Part shown: positions 32,160 to 43,200 of the stretch, piece by piece
How positions within the stretch are numbered: position 1 is the stretch's first letter
Layout of the letters: each line of letters begins with the position of its first letter
Source of the DNA: Heterocephalus glaber
Taxonomy: Eukaryota > Chordata > Mammalia > Rodentia > Bathyergidae
Length of the DNA stretch: 64,000 nucleotides
Direction of reading: 5' to 3'
NCBI RefSeq assembly: GCF_000247695.1
Contig: NW_004624778.1
Span: 11,892,139-11,956,138 of the forward strand
Position numbers and translations under genes: made by a program
The notes under the pieces: generated by a model
The model's input: the letters and a program-made list of their open reading frames with translations, nothing else
Databases searched by the model: none
What the model was told of the DNA's origin: nothing

Positions 32160-32315
32160 CATCCGAGAACACTGCATCCAGGGTCAGAGTTTCCGATCTG
32201 TGACCTCAGACAAGGTGCCTGACCTCTCCAGGCCTATTTCCCTAACTGTAAAATGAGCCAAGCCAGGTACCATCTGGCCTTAACATTTCATAATTTTAAG
32301 AACTGAGGAACTAAG
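32160..32315 (+). mobile_element. MIR SINE
   Basis: 'gatctgtgacctcagacaag', 'cctgacctctccaggcctat', 'ttccctaactgtaaaatgag' gives the MIR core. Confidence 0.8.
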
Positions 32316-32459
32316 TAAAAACATCTAAGATTTGCCCCTTGTTGGAATTTGTCTTTGGACAGGGAGGTGCATATTAAAATCAGGGAGCAAGCAGAATGGA
32401 GAAAAGCTATTCTGAGAGAAGGCAACCAACTCTATAGCTTGCTGATGAAATATAAACAA

Positions 32460-32560
32460 TAGAAAGAGTACCAGTATGATACCAAAATTGATCTGGGTTC
32501 AAATCCTGCCTTGGGCTATAATTTTGAACTCAGGCAATTCACCAGTACAAATTGGCCTCC
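32460..32560 (+). mobile_element. MIR SINE fragment
   Basis: 'gatctgggttcaaatcctgc' and 'gaactcaggcaattcacc' match the MIR 5' part and start of the core. Confidence 0.6.
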
Positions 32561-32604
32561 TCCTCCTGCCCTTCATCATCCCATACCCCTAAAGGTCACA
32601 TTTT

Positions 32605-32750
32605 AGCGTAGTTAAAAAGTGTAGGCTCTGAAATCAGGTTTGTATCTCAGTTCCATCATCTACTAGCTGTGCGACACTGGGTAAACAACTTGACTTCTCT
32701 GTGCATCAGCTTCTTTATCTAGATAATGGGAGTGAATCTGAGAGGTGGTT
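32605..32750 (+). mobile_element. MIR SINE
   Basis: 'aggctctgaaatcaggtttg', 'ctactagctgtgcgacactg', 'acttctctgtgcatcagctt' and 'tatctagataatgggagtg' form a clear MIR. Confidence 0.85.
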
Positions 32751-32795
32751 GTGCTGCCCAAGCTCACTCTCCTCCTCCTAAAGCCAGCTGGAAAC

Positions 32796-32853
32796 CCAGT
32801 TTTCAATCTTTTTTTTTTTTTGATATTGGATTTTATTTCCAGTTTTCAATCTT
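32796..32853 (-). mobile_element. Minimal retroinsertion with 15-bp target-site duplication
   Basis: CCAGTTTTCAATCTT occurs at 32796-32810 and 32839-32853. The 28 bp between are a T run followed by GATATTGGATTTTATTT. GATATTGGAT resembles the ID 3' end GGTACTGGGGAT, so this looks like the last ~17 nt of an ID SINE plus its tail, inserted on the minus strand. Confidence 0.7.
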
Positions 32854-33079
32854 GCATCTTCTGTGGATTTGGCTTGTAAAACTTAAACTCTGTAGCCCTC
32901 TAACCTCTGCAGTTACTGCCCACAGCTGCCCACCTCCTGGGGACCATTCCACTGGCCTGGCCCTGAACCCCATTCACCTCCTCCCCTCTCCCCATCTGGT
33001 CTCCACTCAGCAGTCTGTGCACCTGGCTAGGGCAGTGGCTTCTATCCTGGGCCCAGGGGAGATATGTGTGTTTGAGATC

Positions 33080-33215
33080 AGTGTTTTCTAAAGTCACCTG
33101 GGGAACTTGTCCAAATGCAGGTGCCAACTCAGTAGGTCCCAGGTAGGGTCCAAGAGACTGTGTTTCTAACAAGGCCCTAGGGAACGCCCACAGCACAGCC
33201 TGAGACCATCCTAGT
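33080..33215 (+). mobile_element. MER5A-type hAT fossil
   Basis: 'aaagtcacctggggaacttg', 'ccaactcagtaggtcccagg', 'aagagactgtgtttctaaca' and 'aggccctagggaacgc' follow MER5A. Confidence 0.7.
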
Positions 33216-34495
33216 GTAGGAGGGTAAGCTGGGGGAAGGGGTTAGGGACAGGAAGAAGGCAGGCCGGTTATCCACATCAGAGAAGGAGTAGATCTAGAGA
33301 GAGAGGGTACAATGGAGACCAAGTGGATTTAAGAAGAGGAGATGTAGAAGATGGTTTATGAAATTATGTGACATTACCCAATCAATAAAACAATGCTTAT
33401 TAGGGTAATTCAGCAACCCAGAAAAATGCTTATGTCATATTAACTTAAGAAAAAGCAGATTGTCAATTATATGGATACTATGTCTTCGATGCTGCCCAAG
33501 GCATGTTTAGGAAAACTAGCAGTAGGGCTATAACTCAGAGGACCACAAAGGCTATGTTACAGCAATGTAGCTACATCTGTTTTTATTTATTTGTCATGTT
33601 CTAGATTTTTCTGATGACATTTTATCATTCTTGTAATTTAAAATTTATCTTCTATATATTCTCAGGTGCCCACTCTGCAGAATCATCAGTTATTCTTTGT
33701 TTTTGAGGTTTTATGTATTTTGAGCACAAACCACTATGGCTGCAAAGGTTGGAAAATGGTGCATTAAATCTTCTCAGACAAACTCAAAAATACAGCAACT
33801 CAGAATGTGTTTTTCCTCTGAGCCAAGAGTCCAGCGCTTTGGAAGGCTGGTGCCATCACCTTTCACTATAGCAACAGGAAGACCTTGGTAACCCTGAGCG
33901 CACAGTTATTAAGAGTAAAAATAGGAAGTGCACGGATAGATGCTCTGGGAGAAGCTGCCACAGGTTTGTGCTGGACAGGCTGGGTTTTGAGCCCTCTCAG
34001 GCTTTTTTCCAGGAAACTGAAAGCAAAAATCAGACTCTAAGAGCCGGTTCTTGCAAGATTATAAGGAGCAACTGGCATTTTCTTCTTTGTTTCCTGTTTC
34101 AGAGCTACATGCTGCCTTTCAAACCAGTTCCTGACATGCTCAAAGGTGGTTTCTTCCAGACAGCAGTCATAGAACATTCTGGTCAGGGATGTCTGTGGCT
34201 CCCTTAGGAACTGGGTGTGTTCACACCACTCCCAGCCCCCTGCCATACAGCTGGCCCTGTGCACTTCTGTTCTACTCCCAGGCTCACCAGCAACCCCCAA
34301 CCCAAACTGGAGCCCATCTGGGCAGGGTCTCTTTGCAGTGCCCTCCCCATATGTTTCAGCTCCCCACCCTGACACATATACTCCATATCCACTAAGGCCT
34401 TGGCATTGAGCTGGCGAGATTGGAAGGGGTCCCAGTCCCAGTTCCTGCCTGGTGTACAGCACTGGAATCCAGGCCCACTGCCCAGTTTCTGAATC
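33216..34495. other. Unassigned stretch, partly AT-rich
   Basis: 33330-33740 is AT-rich with 'atcaataaaacaatgcttat' and may be a decayed LINE 3' end, but the family is unclear. Overlapping frames at 34037-34518 (to 141 codons) are on both strands and have no domain. Confidence 0.35.
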
Positions 34496-34640
34496 CAGTT
34501 TACACTACAGTGAACCAAGTTTAAGGCCCAGCTCTGCCACCATCTGGCTGTGGGACCCTGGGCAAATCACCTCTTGCCTCTGAGGTTCTACTTCACCATC
34601 CATAAAAATTCAATGGGCTTATTGGATCTCTTGGTCCTGT
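34496..34640 (+). mobile_element. MIR SINE
   Basis: 'cccagctctgccaccatctg', 'gctgtgggaccctgggcaaa', 'tcacctcttgcctctgaggt' is a good MIR core. Confidence 0.8.
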
Positions 34641-36415
34641 TTGCTTCTCACACTGATGATCTCACATGATGCCAATGAAAATTACTATTTATCTAGCAAG
34701 ACAGATATTTCATATATGATGATTTTTCTAGACAACTAAATATCACATCTTCAAGCAACAGAATGTGTTTTACTTTAACCCTGTTATACAAAGTATTTTT
34801 AAAAATGTTTACATGTTTCTCTTACTTTCATGGCAAAGAATGGGAGACCTAAAACTTGCTTCCTTATATCTTTCCCCAGCCTCACTCCATAAAGTACTCA
34901 AAGGCTGAGACGATGATCATCATTTAAACTTTAACAGTTTCATGCTCTTCCATCATCGCTGTGTATATCAGGTACTGTCCCTGCCACTTTGGCTTCTATC
35001 CTCTCATTTCTGCCCCTCTTCCTGTGTGAGCACACCTTCATGGAGCAGATGCCTACCTCCATTGTACAACTTGGCATGCCCTGGCCTGGGCAAATGGATG
35101 GGGAGGGTGTGTTTGGCAGTATGGGACCAGGCTTCAGCCATTTTTGTTGACCAGAAAAAACCTGCTTTGACACCTGCAGTTGCACTCTAGATGGGAACCA
35201 TCTTGAGCAGGTTGGCCTCTTGTACGTGAGGTTCCTACTTCTTGGCTGAACTCATACTTTTGTTTCTCAAAGCAGGATCATAGGCTGTCAGAGGAGCTGA
35301 CATCACACAGGGTCAGAAGAGAAGGGAAGCTCATTTAGAATTTCACCCCGACTCTCTATATCCCTGGTGCCCTCCTTTCTCCAAACCAATCCCCCAAGTG
35401 CACTCTTCCCTTGCCTGTTGCTTCTTCCCTTAAGAGAGATGCTATAATTTTCCACATTAGGCTTTCTTGTCCCTCCTTTCCCAGGAAGCCATCAGAAGCC
35501 TGAAGTCACAGGCAGGCTCCTGTCTAGACCTGTGTTTTCATCTGGGGAAATGACAGCATCCTCCAGAACAAAGTAGTGAGCAAAGTGGTCACGTTTTTGC
35601 CCTGGTGAGGAACTGTGGTCCACAGGGAGTTGTGACAACCAAGGGGATACCTTTTAAACCTGGAACATGAAGATTTCATGACAGATTCCTGGGCGATGTG
35701 GTCAGAAAAGAAAATTTCCAAAGGAAAAAAAAAAAGAAAAGAGAATTTCCAGTTTCTATACATGGAGATGAGTTGTTCTGAGTGGTACTAACATTTGTAG
35801 AAAGGCCAGATGCCAGTAAAGGGGATGAAACAGTAAAGTCACTTTGAGACCAAGTGAGAGATGCTGAGGGAGATAATGAGATCAATAAGATAAAAGGCCA
35901 GAAATTGGCCAAGAGGCCTGGGGGGCAGGTGGGACAGCACTGAGGAGGGAAGGTGAGGGACAGCAGAGATGGAAAAGGAACTGGGGAGCCTGGAAAGACA
36001 CAGTGCAGAGACAGTACAGATATCATCCCTGCCTGTGTGACAAATTTGAACTCAAGGTTTCACCCAGAGAGCTGATGGGAAGGGCCTGACAGTCTCTGCA
36101 AGCCTACAGCCTGCAGGCCTGGACCCAGGAGCAGCACAGTAGCACAGAAATGAGCCAAGACTATAAAATATAATGAGCCTCACAAAAAGACTAGCAACCA
36201 CTGCAAGCCAGGAGCTTCCTGCTGTAAGTCACAGCAGCCCCACAGTGTGCAGTCCCTGAACTGGCACCTGTTTCTGCTAAGTTGTCCAGCGTTCCCCAAG
36301 GGAATGGGGCTACACACTTTTGGGAGCTGACCTAACCACAGGAGCCAGGCTGGAAGGCAAGATCAGATTTAGATTCAACCCCTATTCCATATATCCATGG
36401 GGACAGGCCAGGTCT
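34641..36415. other. Unassigned 1.8-kb stretch
   Basis: Starts AT-rich (34660-34840), then mixed. Frames at 35524-36026 on the minus strand (116 codons) depend on an A12 run at 35724-35735 and show no domain. No repeat recognised. Confidence 0.4.
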
Positions 36416-36565
36416 GAGGCCAGCTCCCGCTTTTACAAATGAGCGAACTGAGGTTTGGAAAGGGTAAGCAGCCAAGGTCACACAGCTCCCCAAAGTGGAA
36501 TCTGGCTTCAAACCCTCATCTCCCAGGTTCTAGAACATGCCCATTGATTGCTACACTATCCTGTG
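36416..36565 (-). mobile_element. MIR SINE
   Basis: 'tttacaaatgagcgaactga', 'ggtttggaaagggtaagcag', 'ccaaggtcacacagctcccc', 'ttcaaaccctcatctcc' is reversed MIR. Confidence 0.85.
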
Positions 36566-37555
36566 GACCTTGGTTCCTCACCAGAGCCAGGAAGTGACCG
36601 CCTGGCTATTTCATTCTGGAGGACCCTGACATTTCCCCAGAAGAAAACAAGGCTGCACATCACACAGAGGTTAAGATGGTGCAGCAGCAGCATTCAAGCA
36701 GACAGGGCTGGTTTCCAAGGGTCATGGACATGTGTCAAATGGCTGTGCACACTGCCACCTATGTGCAAATACACAGAACAGGGAGTCTTGAGGGGCAAAC
36801 CGAGGTGCAGGAGGCTGAGGGAGTAGGGACAGGGACAGAAGGAAGCAGGAGCAGCCCAGGGGTCAGGGGCCTCCAAATGCAGACTCAGGCTTGGGGCTGG
36901 CTGACTGGTAGCTGGCAAGACTGGAGAAGCCTGGCGACTCCTTCAAACCAGAGAGTCCTAGCCCCTGGCCACACATGCCAGGGGAGGGAGACAGAAAGGA
37001 GGAAATCATTTTTCTCTCTTCAGATATTTTCTGGTATAAAATGGGCATGGTCAAAGGAAATAGCGAAGATGAACGATGATAAATTTTCTCTTTATAACTA
37101 AAGGACAAAAGCCAAGTCTCCATTTCTTTGTTTGTGAGTTTCATTTCTTGCATCCTTCCTAACATCTGCCTAGCATGGCCAAGGTAAACTCTAGGAGCTA
37201 TGGATGTACTTCCATTCAGCAGCTTTCAGTGAATTTCCCATTGAGGTGACAGGTGGGCAACAATAAGCAGACCCCTACATGAGGGAACAGTGATCTCAGG
37301 AGAGGGAAAGGGCAGGACACACAGCTCCCAGGGAAGAAACAGTCAACAGGCCCTTGGATGATGTTTAAAAAAAAATGGAACCCAGGCTAAGTGCCCGAGT
37401 TGGACAGGAGCTACTTCTTACTCCACAGCCCTGGAGGTTTTCATGCTGGCAGACTGGCTGCAAACAGGGCAATGAGGTCCAGTCCACTGGAAGCCAACAT
37501 GATTAAGGGCCTAATGTGCATGCCTAGCATGGTGGGGGAAATGCCTACTGGCATT
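36566..37555. other. Unassigned non-coding stretch
   Basis: Frames of 92-141 codons overlap on both strands around 36548-37165 without domain or conserved-looking codon use. No transposon recognised. Confidence 0.4.
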
Positions 37556-37657
37556 CTGCAGACCATTTTTTTTTTGGTACAAGGGATCGAACTCAGGACC
37601 TTGTGCTTGCGAGGCAGGTGTGGTGCCACTGAGCTAAATTCCCAGTCCTGCAGACCA
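37556..37657 (-). mobile_element. ID-type SINE (body 37566-37647) with 10-bp target-site duplications
   Basis: CTGCAGACCA at 37556-37565 and 37648-37657. Minus-strand ID unit; the plus strand shows T10GGTACAAGGGATCG and GAGCTAAATTCCCAGTC. Sits 16 bp before a MaLR LTR. Confidence 0.95.
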
Positions 37658-37672
37658 CTTTTAATAGAAAAG

Positions 37673-38067
37673 TGTTTGGATTTGGATCTGAAATGTCCCC
37701 CAAAGGCCATATGCTAAAGGCTTGGTGGCCAGCTTATGGTGTTACTGGAAGGTGGTGGAAGGTTTAGGAGGTGGGGCCTAGTTTGGTGAAAGGAGGTCAC
37801 TGGAGTGAGCTCTTGAAAAGCATACCTTGTCTCTGGCCCCTTCCCCCAACATGTCCCCTTTCCCTCTCTCTCCTTCTCTTCCTCTGTCCCTCTTTCTCTC
37901 TGCTTCCTGGCCACCAAGAGGTGAGCAGCTTTCCTCTACCACACCCTTCCACCATGATGTTTCTGCCTTGCTACAGGCCTAAAGCAATGGACTTGGCTGA
38001 CCATGGACTTGAACCCCTGAAACAGCGAGCCAGGCAATTTGTCACAGCTGGAAAGCTGACTAACTCA
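37673..38067 (+). mobile_element. ERVL-MaLR-type solo LTR
   Basis: 'gaaatgtcccccaaaggcca', 'ggaaggtggtggaaggttta', 'ggaggtggggcctagtttgg', 'caccatgatgtttctgcctt' and 'acttggctgaccatggactt' are intact. Relative to the 27828 copy it lacks the block with the AATAAA signal. It ends GACTAACTCA. Confidence 0.85.
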
Positions 38068-38314
38068 GAAGGGGGACAGAGACTGCACAGCTTGCCATGA
38101 AGGCCCCTTCAAGCCCTTTCACAGTGCCTGGCATGCAGTGGATCCAACAGCTCTCCTTCGTAGGATGAGCCAGGTTCCTTCACAGCATGTACCACACAAT
38201 GCTGCACTGAAAACAAGTATGCATCTTTCTGTGCATGTGCAAAGAATCTAACTCTCACTACACTGTGTCTTCCAAAGATTGTTTTTTGTATGTATTGTTT
38301 GGGGTATAATATTA
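38068..38314. other. Short unassigned stretch
   Basis: 'acagtgcctggcatgcagtg' near 38120 may be an L2 or MIR 3' remnant. Otherwise nothing recognised. Confidence 0.3.
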
Positions 38315-38700
38315 GTTTTTATTACTTTTATAGGATATTTCCACTAGCCAAATGGCTTAAATGACACCAATTTATCTTACAGTTCTGGGAGGTCATGAGT
38401 CCAACAGGTTCCCCCAGGCTAAAAGGTATCAGCTGGGCTGTGTTTCTTCCATGCCTGTGTCCCTCGGCTCCTGGGCCTCTCTCTAAAGCCAGCAGCAGGC
38501 ATCTTTCTGGGCTCACCTGTCTGTAGTCACCTCTGATCACAGACAGAAAGGTCTCCTGCTGATAAGGGCTCATGTGATGAAACTGGGCCTCCTTGAATAA
38601 GCCAAGATCATCATCACATCTCAAAGTGTATAAATCTCAATCCCAGCTGCAAAACCCAATGTGTCACAGGAAGCAATGTACCATACTCCCCAGCTCCCAA
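38315..38700 (-). mobile_element. MLT1-type LTR (ERVL-MaLR)
   Basis: Reversed MLT1 order: 'aaatggcttaaatgacacca', 'atttatcttacagttctggg', 'aggtcatgagtccaacaggt', 'ctaaaggtatcagctgggc'-like text, 'gaataagccaagatcatcat'. No internal region. Confidence 0.75.
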
Positions 38701-38739
38701 GACTAGAGTATGGTCATCTTTAGGGGACAATTATTCTCT

Positions 38740-39285
38740 TTACCACATACATGAAACACATCCACATTGTTCAAAATATAAATGGTATGTAAAGACATAG
38801 AGCAAAAAGTTTTCCTCCTGTCTCCATCATCATCTATCAGAGATGATTTCCTATTAACATTTCCTGGTGTTTCTATCCCAAAAGACCACAGACCTAAACA
38901 AACATCAATATGTATTAGTTCTGCCTTACACAATTCGTACCATACCATAGTAGTGATCTGCACTTTGCCCAGTGTATAGAGCCATCTGTGTCCTTTTATA
39001 TGGCTGCATACTATTCCACTGGGTGGCTATGCTATAATAGATGAATCTAGTCTCCATCTTATGGGAATAAAATTGGATCCTAATCTTTTTCTCTTACAAA
39101 CAATATCATAATGAACAACTTCATACATATGTCCTTTCCTGTACATGTTTGGATGGTTGTAGGATACATTTGTAAGTGGAATTTCTGGGTCCAAAGATAT
39201 GTGCATGAAAAATTCCCAAATTTTCTTGACTTGTTCTCCATAGAGTTAAATCATTTTACACATACTCTCCCCACGCAGTCATACA
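38740..39285 (-). mobile_element. Old L1 3' end, minus strand
   Basis: 'ggctgcatactattccactg', 'aacaatatcataatgaacaa', 'ggatacatttgtaagtggaa', 'tttctgggtccaaagatatg', 'ctccatagagttaaatcatt' is reversed old-L1 text. Same type as 16626-17065 and 51486-52500. Confidence 0.75.
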
Positions 39286-40084
39286 TGCCTTCAGGTTGTC
39301 AGCTTGTTTGGGCAGAGAAACCATAGCTCACATGTCTTCCAGAGGCCCACCATACCTGTTCCAGGACAAACCCAGGAAACCTTGTGGATCTCTGTTGCTC
39401 ATAGTTCCTTGGACTCTTGTGGGTGACAGAGAGGAAGATGAAGCCAGTGGCCAGCAAAGAGAGCCCCAGTTCAAAGGCTCTAAATGAAAAGTGGATGTGG
39501 GCATCTCTAGCAGCCAACGTGTGGCCCTTGCACAGGCATTCTGCAGGATGGCAAGCCCTCTAGTCTCCTGTGAGGAGAGCACATTTCAACTGTGCAAAAG
39601 AGGGACTCTCACCACTGAGGGTGACAAGAGGAGGTTACAAATAGACCTAGGTTTCCAATGTTCAAGCTGCACCTGTGTTGAGAAAGACACCATTTCCTGC
39701 TCTTTATACATTCCTGATATAGATGTTGCTTCCAGTTGAATAAGCCCTTTATACACTAAAATCAATTGCAATCTCAAAGATAAGTTAAATCACTTATTCA
39801 AGAAGACATGAAAACTTTGATCTTAGCAAACCACTAGGATTTCACAGCAGCAGCTGTCTAGGGAGCCCAAAAAAGTGCTCATTTCCTCCACCAGCCTGGC
39901 CGGCCCCACCTTGGCAATGAGGCAAGTTCAAGCTGGGGATAGAACACAGGATCCAACCCACTGAGGGAGGGGGGCTTTCTCTCTGAAAAAGCATGTTGGG
40001 GCCAGAGGAGAGAGCCAGGGACTCACTCCCAGGAGCAAGCCCAAGAGCCAAGAGGACTGGAACTAGAAAGGCCTCTCCCCTGCT
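39286..40084. other. Unassigned non-coding stretch
   Basis: Opposing frames of 63-84 codons overlap throughout, so none is credible. No repeat recognised. Confidence 0.4.
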
Positions 40085-40345
40085 CTTCTCCAGGTCCCTT
40101 TGTCTGCTACTTGGCCTTTCACGTTCAGCTCAAGGGTCCCTTCTGCCAGGAAGCCTTCCCTGACCCCACAAGGCCAGGACTCAGCAGGTGTCTCTACAAC
40201 ATGCCCCCATTCCAGCACCTTTGGCCCTGAAATATATGTAACCTGCTGTCCCTGACATGGCCTCCCCTGGCCTGTGCGCACTCTGGGCCAGCACCTGCCA
40301 CCGTGTTTGATGAGCACTGCGTGTGCAGTAAATGTTGGATGAGTG
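40085..40345 (+). mobile_element. L2 LINE 3' end
   Basis: 'ttggcctttcacgttcagct', 'caagggtcccttctgccagg', 'aagccttccctgaccccaca' then 'gtgcagtaaatgttggatga' match L2. Confidence 0.75.
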
Positions 40346-41104
40346 GGTGAAAGTGCACCTTAGAAGCAATGAAAACAGCAACTTTCCCTAGCAGTGGCAC
40401 CCACCAACTTACTCAAATGTCCCCAGCCCTTCCAGGTGCTACCCATTGCGCTAGGATGTCCTGGGACAGCCACAGGCTTCCGATGGGGCTTCTTGCTTTC
40501 AACCCCACCCTGTTCCCGAAGCCCACAGTTTGAGCCACTCTTTTTAGTGCAAACACCACCTCCAAAAAGGCCCTCTCCCCACAGGAGGCCACTCCTACCA
40601 GTGACACTCTCCATCCCTGCAACCAGCTAGGGAAGGAGCAGGAGAGGGAAAGACAGATCCAGGCCCAGGGCTGACCAGGCAGGGCAGGCTAAGGAAGGCA
40701 CTGCAGTATGCTGAGCCCTAGGAGTGGAAGACGTGACTTAAGGGTGCCAAGCTTCCAATTTAATAAATGAAGAAAAACTAGAGAGGAGCAGAGGTGACCT
40801 AAGTTAAGAACAGAAGACATGTGTGAGCCTGTAAACAAATGGCAGTCAAGATAAGAAGCACCCTAAAAAGCAGAGGAGGGTGACTCTGTGGAAGGTACAG
40901 GTTCTTCTGCGTCAGGAGTTCTGGGCCCACAACGCCTCCTTCACACTCTCAAGGGCAGCTTTGGACAAGCCAGCAACCTTAGCTGAATATACCTGAGAGT
41001 CACATCGTCTTGCACCACTGCTGTACATTAAAGAGAAGATGAGCAAAGACCTCAGGAAGCCTGGAAGCAGCACCAAAACAAAACCTGCTGTGATCATAAT
41101 CCTC
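40346..41104. other. Unassigned non-coding stretch
   Basis: No transposon recognised. The hydrophobic 73-codon frame at 40912-41133 (minus) begins in a MIR end and is treated as chance. Confidence 0.4.
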
Positions 41105-41315
41105 TGCTTTTGCAGGGCGCTTGCAGCCTGCACACAGCTTACTTAGCAGGACTCCTGCCCCTCAAAGCAACCCTGGAGACAGGTAAGGACAATTACACCC
41201 AATTTACAGAGTTGAAAATGGAGGAACAGATTGTTCACCCAGGATCATACAGATAACAAGGGGATGTGCTGATAGCTGTGTCCAGGTCTTCTAACCCCAC
41301 AGAGTTCTGTTTATC
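41098..41315 (-). mobile_element. MIR SINE, near full length
   Basis: Reversed MIR: 'acacccaatttacagagttg', 'aaaatggaggaacagattgt', 'tcacccaggatcatacagat', 'tccaggtcttctaaccccac', with the MIR 3' end reaching about 41098. Confidence 0.8.
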
Positions 41316-42955
41316 ATCTTCCATTGCCTAAAGGCACAGCCTCTGCCTGTGCAGGAAAATGTCCTCGTTTTCAGTCACTCTCCCGTTGTTGTTTCCTCAG
41401 TGTTCATCAGTCCTTCATGGGTTTGTTGATTGCCAAACGAGTTTCTCTGCCTGTAACCAGCTCTGCTGGAGGGGAGATGTGGACAGACTATCTTAGAACA
41501 AGAAACAGCTGCAGGCTTGGCTCAGCCTCTGATCCAGTGCAGGACTGAGGGAGAGTCCCTATTCCCCTAGTGTCCTCTAATTCCATCTATCATTGATGTT
41601 AAAAGCACTTAATGGCCCTAATCTAAGTGTTTCCAGGGAGCCACATGCAGGTCCTTTCTCAGGAAGCCATATTCCTTTGTGACAACCAGCTGTGTTCCAG
41701 GCACTCTATGAAAGTGTCCCCAAGAATCTCCGGGTCCCTGTTGGTACAGATGAAGAGCAGAATGGCCGCACGACTTTCTCCGGTCCTCGCAGCCTGGCAG
41801 TGGTGGGAGCAGGATGGAAATCCGGAGGTTGAACCCAAAAGGCCATCCTTGCATTTTGTATTGTGCCATGGGCAGGAAAGAGAAGGATACAGGAATATGT
41901 TCTGCCCACTGCCTCCCAAAAAGCCTTCATCTTCACTCTAAGCTACCTCCTGGGCCTTCCACATTTTCCTCCCCTGAATGACTGCGGTGGACTAGAAAAC
42001 ACTCAATTGGCGGCAGAAATCAGCCTCTAGCATCTCATTGTCACTCTACAAAAGCATTGTCTGAGGGGGGCATTGCCTGCAGCACACCTGTGTAACCCAA
42101 GAGGTGTTTCAGGCTGACATTACCAGCCTCAACCTGAACACAGGTAATGACCATGCTCATAACGGTTTCCGGTTGGAGGCTGTCGTGTACCATATCCAAA
42201 CACGATTCTCACAGACCCTTTAGCCTGAAGAAGCTGGACTTGAAAACAGGAGTACAGGAAGGTAGAATTTTTCTTCCATCAAGGTTTTGCATCATGTTGG
42301 ATTCCTGATCTCTGCCTGGAAATGTAAGCAGCAACTCCAGCCCCTCCAGTTTGTTCCACCAGAGAAGAGCAAGCCAGCAGCAGGGTTGGATCTGAAGCAC
42401 AAGGGTCCATTCGCCCTCCACACAGGGAAGGAAGGGACTCACTACTCTCTCTGTGCTCTCACAAGTCAGCCAGGCACACTGACGCCCTCTTGCAATCTTC
42501 AGCATTCAGGCTCCTGGCCTCAACCACCCAAAGCACTCCGGATGCCCAGGCCTCTGGGAAGGGTTCTCCCTACACCATCTACTCTGTCTTCCCACTGCCC
42601 TCTAACCCTAAATGGTGGTATCCACCTCTGCCACCTAACGTTTCCCTCTCTCTGCCCCAGACCATCAACCTGCCCCACTGGTCCCTGGAGAAGACTGCAT
42701 GTAAATCCCCTAGAAGGTGACCCAGCATAGCTTATGAAAGTTAGTTACTTTCCTCCCCAGGCATCGGCAGGGAGGAGGAAGAAGAAGTAATCTCTAACTG
42801 TATAATGTTGAAAACTGTGAGGGAGAAATGGAGTGAGGCTGGGGGAGGGCATGCAGAGGACAGAAAAAGCTCTGAAACAGCCTTGAAATCACACACACAG
42901 ACTAGCCATGAGCTACTACTGAAAAACTGTTTTTCAAAATGCAAGAGTCCATTTC
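41316..42955. other. Unassigned 1.6-kb stretch
   Basis: Frames up to 147 codons (42287-42730) lack domains and overlap opposite-strand frames. No transposon recognised. 'ggcattgcctgcagcacacc' near 42068 is unremarkable. Confidence 0.4.
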
Positions 42956-43200
42956 CAGATGTCTGCTTTGGGGAGCCAAGCTGCTGTTGATCTGTTCCCA
43001 GTTCACTGTGGAATGGAGTCTGAACTTCTCACCCGAGCATTTCAGACTTCTACAGTCCAGCTCCTATAAAGGTCTCTTTCCTCTCTACCCAGGAACTCCA
43101 CTGAGCTGCAGACCTCTGTGCCTTGCAGGATTGCTCTGGGCTTCCCTACCTGGGCCCCTGCATGCTTGCCCTCAGGCATCTCCTCTGAGAGGAGAACCGA
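42956..43200 (+). mobile_element. L2 LINE fragment
   Basis: 'gtggaatggagtctgaactt', 'ctacagtccagctcctataa', 'gccttgcaggattgctctgg' and 'cttgccctcaggcatctcct' fit the L2 stretch reading through 'aagtccaaactcctc' and 'gggcctttgcacttgctg'. Confidence 0.5.

Noticed and set aside
34037..34518. 141- and 104-codon minus-strand frames
   Set aside because: They overlap three plus-strand frames of similar length; nothing distinguishes any as real.
40912..41133. 73-codon hydrophobic minus-strand frame that looks like a small membrane protein
   Set aside because: It has no ATG at its start (GTG), is preceded by an in-frame stop, and its first part is the 3' end of a MIR SINE.
42287..42730. 147-codon plus-strand frame
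   Set aside because: No recognisable motif and no codon-use evidence; overlapping frames exist in other phases.
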